The notes under the pieces were generated by a model. The model had not been told where the DNA came from and did not search any database. It was given only the letters and a program-made list of their open reading frames with translations. The translations under genes were made by a program, and so were the position numbers. From Pseudocitrobacter corydidari (GTDB taxonomy: Bacteria; Pseudomonadota; Gammaproteobacteria; Enterobacterales; Enterobacteriaceae), in assembly GCF_021172065.1 (NCBI RefSeq), contig NZ_CP087880.1, positions 989,111 to 1,053,110 on the forward strand: DNA of 64,000 nt. The letters run 5' to 3'. Positions 56,752-64,000 of this stretch are shown here, one piece after another; positions within the stretch are counted from its first letter, which is position 1; each line of letters opens with the position of its first letter.

Positions 56752-57588
56752 GTGTTGGTCATGCAAACATTTCGTCGACGGATATATCACGCGCTGTTCG
56801 ACCATAACCGGCGCTCCGCCCGGCGCTTTGAAGCGCTGTGCGGGCTATTTGCCCTGTTAAGCGTGGTGGTGATTTTTATTGAATCAGGCGTCGGAACCAC
56901 GTATCACCTGACGTACGATGAATGGCACCTTTTTGTGTGGGTAGAGGTTTTTTTCACGTTGGTGTTTACCCTCGAATATTTTTTGCGTGTATTCAGTTGG
57001 CCTCAGCCAGCGCGTTATGTTTTTAGCCTTTGGGGTTTTATCGATCTCGCCACTATTTTACCGTTTTACGTGATCATGCTGTGGCCGGAGATTGGCATTG
57101 ATTATCTCTTCGCCTGGCGGGCGATGCGCGTTATTCGTGTGCTGCGTATTCTGAAATTATTACGCATGATGCCCGCTTTAAATGGCATCTGGGGTGCGAT
57201 AGTTAAATCGCGGCATCAGCTTATTCTGTTCTACGCATTTATCTCGATTGTAATGGTGGTGGCCGGTGCATTAATGTACGGCATTGAAGGGCCCGCGCAT
57301 GGGTTTACCACCTTAAGTACGTCGGTCTACTGGGCTATTGTGACGGTGACGACCGTAGGCTACGGTGATATCACGCCCCACACGGCACCTGGCCGGGCGG
57401 TCGCATCGCTGCTAATTTTGATTGGTTATTCCGTTATTGCGATACCGACCGGCATTATTACCTCACAAATGAGCGGTGAAATAGCCAAACGCCAGCTGGC
57501 AAGAATTTGCCCCGACTGCCATCAGAGCGGGCATGAAACGGCGGCGAAATATTGTAAAGCCTGCGGTGGGAAACTACCGGAAGAATAA
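56752..57588 (+). CDS. Voltage-gated-type potassium channel with C-terminal zinc ribbon
   Basis: A 278-residue six-helix channel. S4 is present as WRAMRVIRVLRILKLLRMM with arginines every third residue. The selectivity filter TVGYGD lies near residue 202, and a pore-lining S6 follows (SLLILIGYSVIAIPTGIITS). The C-terminus is a zinc ribbon (CPDCHQSG ... CKACGGKL) instead of the RCK domain of E. coli Kch. GTG start with GAGG seven bases upstream; an ATG three codons later is an alternative. K+ selectivity is inferred from the filter. It is alone between oppF and yciU, where E. coli has no channel gene. Confidence 0.88.
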   Translation: MLVMQTFRRRIYHALFDHNRRSARRFEALCGLFALLSVVVIFIESGVGTTYHLTYDEWHLFVWVEVFFTLVFTLEYFLRVFSWPQPARYVFSLWGFIDLATILPFYVIMLWPEIGIDYLFAWRAMRVIRVLRILKLLRMMPALNGIWGAIVKSRHQLILFYAFISIVMVVAGALMYGIEGPAHGFTTLSTSVYWAIVTVTTVGYGDITPHTAPGRAVASLLILIGYSVIAIPTGIITSQMSGEIAKRQLARICPDCHQSGHETAAKYCKACGGKLPEE

Positions 57589-57612
57589 AAAAGGGGCAGC
57601 GCTGGCTGCCCC
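57587..57612 (-). terminator. Terminator of yciU
   Basis: GGGGCAG/CTGCCCC stem (57593-57612) with A6 on the plus strand, 10 bases past the yciU stop; it overlaps the end of the channel gene. Confidence 0.8.
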
Positions 57613-57622
57613 TTCACACGTC

Positions 57623-59447
<1,825 letters not shown>

Positions 59448-59589
59448 AGTCAGAAAGTCCTTTTGAATGCGTTTGTTATGAGTTTACGCATCAGGATTCA
59501 TCTGGCAAATAAAAACGCGAGGGAAAAGCGCTGGTAAGCCGATTTCCCGGGGGTATAATAACGGCTCTTCTTCGATAAGAGCGGTAGAA

Positions 59590-59763
59590 ATGAAGCGTAG
59601 TAGACCGGAAGTGGGGCGCTGGCGGATGTTGCGTCAGGCGAGCCGCCGCAAAGCCCGTTGGCTGGAAGCGCAGTCGCGCCGTAATATGCGTATCCACTCC
59701 ATCAGAAAGTGCCTGGTCGGGCGACAGCGTAATTGCTTGCTGTATGCCATTTACGATCTTTAA
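59590..59763 (+). CDS. yciY: YciY, small basic protein
   Basis: A 57-residue arginine-rich protein beginning MKRSRPEVGRWRMLRQASRR and ending LLYAIYDL, nearly the same as E. coli YciY and of equal length. Function unknown; the charge (over a quarter Arg/Lys) suggests nucleic-acid or membrane contact, but that is a guess. Divergent from clsA. Confidence 0.88.
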   Translation: MKRSRPEVGRWRMLRQASRRKARWLEAQSRRNMRIHSIRKCLVGRQRNCLLYAIYDL

Positions 59764-59771
59764 TGGCAAAA

Positions 59772-59791
59772 GGGCACCGCTTGCGGTGCCC
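59772..59791. terminator. Bidirectional terminator between yciY and yciI
   Basis: GGGCACCG/CGGTGCCC stem with CTTG loop. T residues follow on the plus strand after four bases, and four T follow immediately on the minus strand. Confidence 0.75.
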
Positions 59792-59806
59792 GATGTTTTT
59801 CTGAAC

Positions 59807-60103
59807 TCAGAATACTTTTTTGTACGGACGCACGGTCACGCGTTCATACACGCCCGCCGCCACATATGGGTCGTCCTGTGCCCAGGACTGCGCCGCTTCC
59901 AGTGATTCGAACTCAGCAATGACCGTTGAGCCGCTAAAACCCGCAGCGCCGGGATCGTTACTATCAACCGCAGGCATCGGGCCCGCCGTCAGAAGGCGAC
60001 CTTCATCATGCAGCAGTTGTAAACGGGCCAGGTGAGCCGGGCGGACAGACAGACGTTTCTCAAGGGTGTCGGCGTAATCTTCAGCGTAAATGACGTAAAG
60101 CAC
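59807..60103 (-). CDS. yciI: YciI-family protein
   Basis: A 98-residue YCII-domain protein with a ferredoxin-like alpha-beta fold ([40 protein letters not shown]). The conserved His in RPAHLARL and Asp in DDPYV are proposed catalytic residues, but no reaction is known. Immediately upstream of tonB in divergent orientation, as in E. coli. Confidence 0.94.
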   Translation of the reverse strand: MLYVIYAEDYADTLEKRLSVRPAHLARLQLLHDEGRLLTAGPMPAVDSNDPGAAGFSGSTVIAEFESLEAAQSWAQDDPYVAAGVYERVTVRPYKKVF

Positions 60104-60256
60104 GGGCAGAACTCCTGTTTTAGTTAGCTGTAAATTACGGTAAGTGAAAGCGGCAACGACTGCAATGCAAAGTTAAAACAATGATAAATCAGGGTGGCCG
60201 GGCGTGCTTTTTTTCAGCAAAAGCGGCGGAAACTTGACGGAAGATAAGATGCCTTA

Positions 60257-60286
60257 TTGAATATGATTGCTATTTGCATTTAAAAT
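60257..60286 (+). promoter_or_regulatory. tonB promoter with likely Fur site
   Basis: TTGAAT and TAAAAT with 18-base spacing. The spacer ATGATTGCTATTTGCATT shows the AT-rich alternating pattern of Fur boxes and matches the E. coli tonB promoter as remembered. Iron repression is inferred. Confidence 0.65.
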
Positions 60287-60325
60287 CACACTCATCATTT
60301 TTCAACAGTAACGATTATGACTTCA

Positions 60326-61048
60326 ATGACCCTTGATTTACCTCGCCGCTTTCCGTGGCCAACATTGCTGTCCGTTGGTATTCACGGTGCCGTCGTGGCG
60401 GGCCTGCTTTACACCTCGGTACATCAGGTTATTGAACTGCCCGCACCCGCTCAGCCTATTTCCATTACGATGGTTGCGCCTTCCGACCTCGAGCCGCCTC
60501 AGGCCGTTCAGCCACCGCAACCCGTAGCCGAGCCTGAACCCGAGCCAGAACCGGAAGTGGTTCCCGAACCGCCAAAAGAAGCACCGGTGGTTATTGAAAA
60601 ACCGAAACCTAAGCCGAAGCCAAAACCGAAACCTAAGCCGGTGAAAAAAGTGGAAGAGCGTAAGCCGGAAGTGAAGCCGGTAGAGACGCGTCCATTATCG
60701 ACGACGACCAACGATGCGCCACCGGCGCGCGCTGTCGCCAATAACCAGACGGGCACCAGCAAGCCGACGATCACGGCACCGACGGGGCCGAAAGCGTTAA
60801 ATCGTTCACAGCCGAGTTATCCGACGCGCGCACTGGCGCTGCGTATCGAAGGTAAAGTTCGCGTCAAGTTCGATGTGACAGCAGATGGTCGAGTGGAAAA
60901 TGTTGAAATTCTCTCCGCGCAGCCGTCGAATATGTTCGAACGCGACGTGAAAGCGGCGATGCGCAAATGGCGCTACGAAGCCGGCAAGCCGGGTAACGGT
61001 TTGATCATGAATATTGAGTTCCGCCTTAAAGGCGTACAGATGAGCTAA
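60326..61048 (+). CDS. tonB: TonB energy-transducing protein
   Basis: Couples the ExbBD proton-driven motor to outer-membrane siderophore and B12 receptors. It has 240 residues from the second ATG (MTLDLPRRFPWPTLLSVGIH), as in E. coli; an ATG three codons upstream is possible. An N-terminal anchor helix keeps the essential SxxxH (S16, H20). A periplasmic Pro-Glu then Pro-Lys spacer (EPEPEPE, KPKPKPKPKPKP) and the C-terminal receptor-binding domain with PSYPTRALALRIEGKVRVKF follow. Confidence 0.97.
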   Translation: MTLDLPRRFPWPTLLSVGIHGAVVAGLLYTSVHQVIELPAPAQPISITMVAPSDLEPPQAVQPPQPVAEPEPEPEPEVVPEPPKEAPVVIEKPKPKPKPKPKPKPVKKVEERKPEVKPVETRPLSTTTNDAPPARAVANNQTGTSKPTITAPTGPKALNRSQPSYPTRALALRIEGKVRVKFDVTADGRVENVEILSAQPSNMFERDVKAAMRKWRYEAGKPGNGLIMNIEFRLKGVQMS

Positions 61049-61053
61049 ACCTG

Positions 61054-61076
61054 AAAGCCCCCGAATAGGGGGCTTT
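61054..61076. terminator. Bidirectional terminator between tonB and yniA
   Basis: AAAGCCCCC/GGGGGCTTT stem, T4 on plus and T3 or more on minus. E. coli tonB ends with a similar bidirectional terminator, so the rearrangement junction lies just beyond it. Confidence 0.85.
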
Positions 61077-61087
61077 TGCTATCCAGT

Positions 61088-61948
61088 TTACGCTGCCAGC
61101 ACGTTATCCAGCGCTTTCTGCGCAATCACCAGATGCTGCCCTCCGAACAGAATTGCCCGGTTAAACAAGGTATAAAGTTGATAGACCGACTGGCGTTCAA
61201 GAAAATCAGCCGGCAAAGGTGAAACGGACTGGTAGCCATCGTAAATTTGCGGCGGCTGTTCCGGATGCAGCGGCAGCATCGCCAGGTCGCATTCCCGGTC
61301 ACCCCAGTAGCAGGCAGGATCGAAGATATAAGGGCCGTTTGGGCCGAGCGCGCAGTTGTTGGACCACAAATCGCCGTGCAATAACGCTGGCTGCGGCTGA
61401 TGCGAGCTCAGGCGTTGCTGAACGTGATCGACAATGGCATCAATGTCGCCAAATTCCATCCCTTTCTCCGCAGCCAGCTCCAGCTGCCAGCCAATACGCT
61501 GCTCGGCAAAAAAGGTGGACCAGCGGCGCTGCCAGGCGTTTGGCTGCGGCGTGGTGGAGAGATCGTTATCAAAGTCGAGGCCAAACTGCGGTTGATCGCT
61601 CCACTGATGAAGACGCGCAATTTGTTGCCCAAGTAGGAAAGCGTTGTGCGCGTCCAGCGGACGGGGAGGGAGATATTCCATCACCAGGAAGCTGTAATCG
61701 CGGTCTGAACCGACGGCGAAAACTTTCGGCACCGTCACGGTTTTACTGCGGGACAAGAGTTCGAGTTGATCAGCTTCCGCCGTGAAGATGGGCAGCAGCT
61801 CACGTTCATCGCATTTCACAAAGAGATCGCGACCTGCGTAGCGAATATGCCATGCGGCGTGGATCTCACCGCCTGGCAGTTCGTCGCGCTGCTCGATTTC
61901 ACCTTTGCCGAGTTGTTCACTTAACAGGTTACCGATCGCTTGCCACAT
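61088..61948 (-). CDS. yniA: YniA, fructosamine kinase-family protein
   Basis: A 286-residue kinase-like protein (E. coli 286) of the fructosamine/ketosamine-3-kinase family, proposed to act on glycated proteins or sugars. The phosphotransferase loop is LLHGDLWSNNCALG near residue 191, and the metal-binding FDPACYWGDRECDLAML follows. Start at ATG giving MWQAIGNLLSEQL; five extra upstream codons are not family-like. Confidence 0.93.
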   Translation of the reverse strand: MWQAIGNLLSEQLGKGEIEQRDELPGGEIHAAWHIRYAGRDLFVKCDERELLPIFTAEADQLELLSRSKTVTVPKVFAVGSDRDYSFLVMEYLPPRPLDAHNAFLLGQQIARLHQWSDQPQFGLDFDNDLSTTPQPNAWQRRWSTFFAEQRIGWQLELAAEKGMEFGDIDAIVDHVQQRLSSHQPQPALLHGDLWSNNCALGPNGPYIFDPACYWGDRECDLAMLPLHPEQPPQIYDGYQSVSPLPADFLERQSVYQLYTLFNRAILFGGQHLVIAQKALDNVLAA

Positions 61949-62053
61949 GATGTCTCTCCCCATGTTTTCTGCCAGATCATAAGGTTAGCGCACAAATGCG
62001 GTGCAAAAACTCGAACTAACGCACAACCAGGAGTTAAAATGCCGGAACAGCAT

Positions 62054-62338
62054 TTATTGATCTTTCAGCCACTGCTCGAATGTGATTACGTCAATATCAA
62101 CGGATTTGCCGATAGCGGTATCCGCAAGCCCACTCACTAACGCCTTAATTTCCTGACTATTTTGCGGGCTCACCAGGCCAAATGTGTTGGTGCCCAGTTC
62201 GTGTACTTTGCCTTCATCATCCGTGAGTGTAAGAGTAAATCCGGCGCGGGTCAGATGGTTATTGAGTTCATTAAGCTCAGTCAGCGTCTCTTCCTGAAAT
62301 TTAATCGTCACGACGTAACGGGCGACATCACCGCTCAT
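62054..62338 (-). CDS. ydiZ: YdiZ-like small protein
   Basis: A 94-residue protein between pfkB and yniA, the position of E. coli ydiZ, and of similar length. It reads as two strand-helix units (VARYVVTIKFQEETLTELNE; SVDIDVITFEQWLKDQ). Function unknown. Assignment rests mostly on position and length. Confidence 0.78.
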   Translation of the reverse strand: MSGDVARYVVTIKFQEETLTELNELNNHLTRAGFTLTLTDDEGKVHELGTNTFGLVSPQNSQEIKALVSGLADTAIGKSVDIDVITFEQWLKDQ

Positions 62339-62428
62339 AATTCACCTCATTGTTAACAATAGAATTTTTTTAGCATAGTCGATTGGCGCGATTTCGCGAC
62401 CCGGACGGAGATTCCGGGTCGGATGTCA

Positions 62429-63364
62429 TTATTTATTCTGCGACAAATAATCGAAGATTTGCTGCGTGTTTTCGTGAGAGCAGAGACGAGTGCCCTGATT
62501 AATCGTGGCCGCGCTCCCGGCGGCAACGCCGTAACGCACCATCTCCTCAAGCCCGGCATTTTCCGCCAGTTTCAACACCATCGCGCCAACCATGCTGTCA
62601 CCAGCGCCAACGGTGCTCTGGCTCTTAATCGGCGGCGGCACAACCTGAACGCAGTTATTCGCATCCACGGCAAGCGCGCCCTGAGCGCCGAGGGAGACGA
62701 CCACCCGTGTGGCTTTTCCACTGTGAATGATCTCTTCAGCTGCTTTGCGCACATCATTTGGCTGAGTTAAATCGCGTTGCACTAATGCGCTGAGCTCTTT
62801 CTGATTCGGTTTGACTAACTCAATGTGGCCGATATCCAGCGCGGCGGCCAGCGCATCGCCGGAGCTATCCACAACGCAGCGTACGCCATGCTGTTGTGCC
62901 GACTTAATCAGCGCGACAAAGCGTTCAAGGCTGACGCCGGGGGGAAGGCTGCCGCTTATCACCAGCAGTGAACCAGCTTCAATTTGGGTGACTTTCTCTT
63001 CGAGCCTACGAATTTCGTCCTCATGTAGCGTAGCGCCGGGCATCACGAAGCGATATTGTTCGCCGCTGGTGTTGACGTGGACGTGGAGATTCTGGCGTGT
63101 CCATTCCCGCGCCTCAACACATTCTACCGGGACATGTTCTTCGGTGAGCAGGGCGGCGAGGTGTTCACCCGTTGCGCCGCCTACGGGAAAGATTGCCGTC
63201 GCCTTTCCGCCTAAAAACGTAATCGCGCGGGCGACGTTAATTCCGCCTCCGCCAGGTTCAAAAACCGGTGAGCTACAGCGTAGTTTCCCTTCGGGATAAA
63301 TTTGCGGCGTCTGCGTGGCGCTGTCGAGCGAAGGGGCGAATGTGAGCGTATAAATCTTAACCAT
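62429..63364 (-). CDS. pfkB: 6-phosphofructokinase II
   Basis: Ribokinase-family minor phosphofructokinase, 311 residues (E. coli 309). N-terminal signature GGGGINVARAITFLGGKATA near residue 39; anion-hole/catalytic motif VGAGDSMVGAMVLKL near 254 with the catalytic Asp. Provides the ATP-inhibited isozyme of glycolysis. Confidence 0.96.
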   Translation of the reverse strand: MVKIYTLTFAPSLDSATQTPQIYPEGKLRCSSPVFEPGGGGINVARAITFLGGKATAIFPVGGATGEHLAALLTEEHVPVECVEAREWTRQNLHVHVNTSGEQYRFVMPGATLHEDEIRRLEEKVTQIEAGSLLVISGSLPPGVSLERFVALIKSAQQHGVRCVVDSSGDALAAALDIGHIELVKPNQKELSALVQRDLTQPNDVRKAAEEIIHSGKATRVVVSLGAQGALAVDANNCVQVVPPPIKSQSTVGAGDSMVGAMVLKLAENAGLEEMVRYGVAAGSAATINQGTRLCSHENTQQIFDYLSQNK

Positions 63365-63679
63365 TACTATTACCTCCCTTTATGACCATAAGGCCAGACC
63401 TGTCTCAGCCAGAATGTAAGTCTGGCACCGAAAAGGCGAGAGTGAAAGTCACAACACTATAATTTTCAATAAAATGGATAGCTTTACGTGCGAATATCTA
63501 TATGAAATAAAGCGCGTTTTGAGATCGTTCTTATTCAAAAAATGAAAGAAGAATTCATTGCTATGTTATGCGGCGCTTTTTATAATTTGTTACCTTTCAA
63601 TGGACCGCCTGTCGTTGATCCTCGCGAAAGTTTCCGGGACCGTTAAGGTCTCTTTTTTTGTTGTACGGACTCTTAATAA
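63365..63679. other. pfkB-ydiY divergent intergenic region
   Basis: About 315 AT-rich bases that must carry both promoters. A CGCGAAAGTTTCCGGGACC-type imperfect hairpin lies 50 bases before ydiY, with a T7 run after it. No reading frame worth reporting. Confidence 0.45.
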
Positions 63680-64000
63680 ATGAAGCTTTTGAAGACAGTA
63701 CCTGCGGCTGTGATGCTGCTGGGTGGCGTGTTTGCGTCAATGTATGCAGCTGCCGATGATTCCGTTTTTACTGTCATGGATGACCCTTCCTCCGCGAAGA
63801 AGCCTTTTGAAGGCACTGTTAATGCGGGCTATCTGGCCCAGTCGGGTAACACCAAGAGTTCCTCACTGACCGCTGACTCCACCTTAACCTGGTATGGTAA
63901 TACGACTGCCTGGTCTCTGTGGGGGAACGCCAGTAATACCTCTTCTAACGATGAGCGATCTTCTGAAAAATATGCGGTAGGTGGACGTAGCCGTTATAAC
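63680..64000 (+). CDS. ydiY: YdiY, DUF481 outer-membrane-type protein, N-terminal part
   Basis: The first 107 codons; the gene runs off the right edge. The signal peptide MKLLKTVPAAVMLLGGVFAS ends around MYAAA. The mature part contains GTVNAGYLAQSGNTKSSSLT, the usual start of DUF481 salt-induced/YdiY beta-barrel proteins. Divergent from pfkB, as in E. coli. Confidence 0.92.
   Translation, partial: MKLLKTVPAAVMLLGGVFASMYAAADDSVFTVMDDPSSAKKPFEGTVNAGYLAQSGNTKSSSLTADSTLTWYGNTTAWSLWGNASNTSSNDERSSEKYAVGGRSRYN

Noticed and set aside
60590..60650. Tandem CCNAAR-like DNA repeat
   Set aside because: It is simply the coding sequence of the TonB Pro-Lys spacer.

Overview
The window is a chromosomal segment of a gamma-proteobacterium of the Enterobacteriaceae, closest in content to the Enterobacter/Citrobacter/Klebsiella/Leclercia group. 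Almost every protein is recognisable as the orthologue of an Escherichia coli K-12 gene at its usual length, and the order dauA-prs-ispE-lolB | hemA-prfA-prmC-sirB2-sirB1-kdsA-ldr-chaA | chaB-chaC-ychN ... ychP-narLX | narK-narGHJI-tyrTV-purU-ychJ-rssAB-galU-hns-tdk-adhE-ychE-oppABCDF-yciU-clsA-yciY-yciI-tonB is the E. coli 27-28 min order. Two things argue against E. coli itself: a complete assimilatory nitrate (nas) operon lies between ychN and ychP, and the order changes after tonB. The genus cannot be fixed without a search.

Layout. 1-8.9 kb: a sulfate-permease-family transporter (partial), PRPP synthesis, isoprenoid and lipoprotein sorting genes, then the hemA-prfA-prmC-sirB-kdsA block (tetrapyrrole synthesis, translation termination, LPS Kdo). 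8.9-10.5 kb: two copies of an Ldr/Rdl type I toxin-antitoxin locus as about 400 bp direct repeats flanking an unfamiliar small exported protein. 10.5-13.9 kb: chaA, chaB, chaC, a DUF1883-like gene and ychN. 14.0-25.1 kb: nasR and nasFEDCBA; NasC and NasB form one uninterrupted 1354-residue frame. The nasF leader shows a sigma-54 promoter, NtrC-like sites, two tandem hairpins with the same hexaloop (the ANTAR target of NasR) and a terminator that competes with the second hairpin. 25.1-26.4 kb: an intact IS481-family element, with a 5-bp target duplication, inserted in a palindromic repeat.

26.5-39.0 kb: ychP, the nitrate-sensing pair narXL, the antiporter narK and the respiratory nitrate reductase narGHJI, with FNR and NarL sites. 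Assimilatory and respiratory nitrate reduction are therefore encoded almost side by side. 39.2-39.6 kb: two tRNA-Tyr(GUA) genes with an rttR-like 177-bp repeat behind them. 39.7-50.4 kb: purU, ychJ, rssA/rssB (RpoS turnover), galU, hns, tdk, adhE and ychE. 51.1-56.7 kb: the oppABCDF oligopeptide importer.

56.7-64 kb: a six-helix voltage-gated-type K+ channel with a C-terminal zinc-ribbon tail, then yciU, clsA, yciY, yciI and tonB. The E. coli kch gene, normally in this stretch, is missing. After tonB come yniA, ydiZ and pfkB on the minus strand, then ydiY on the plus strand, which in E. coli lie about 10 min away in the opposite orientation. One inversion across the terminus region explains this junction.
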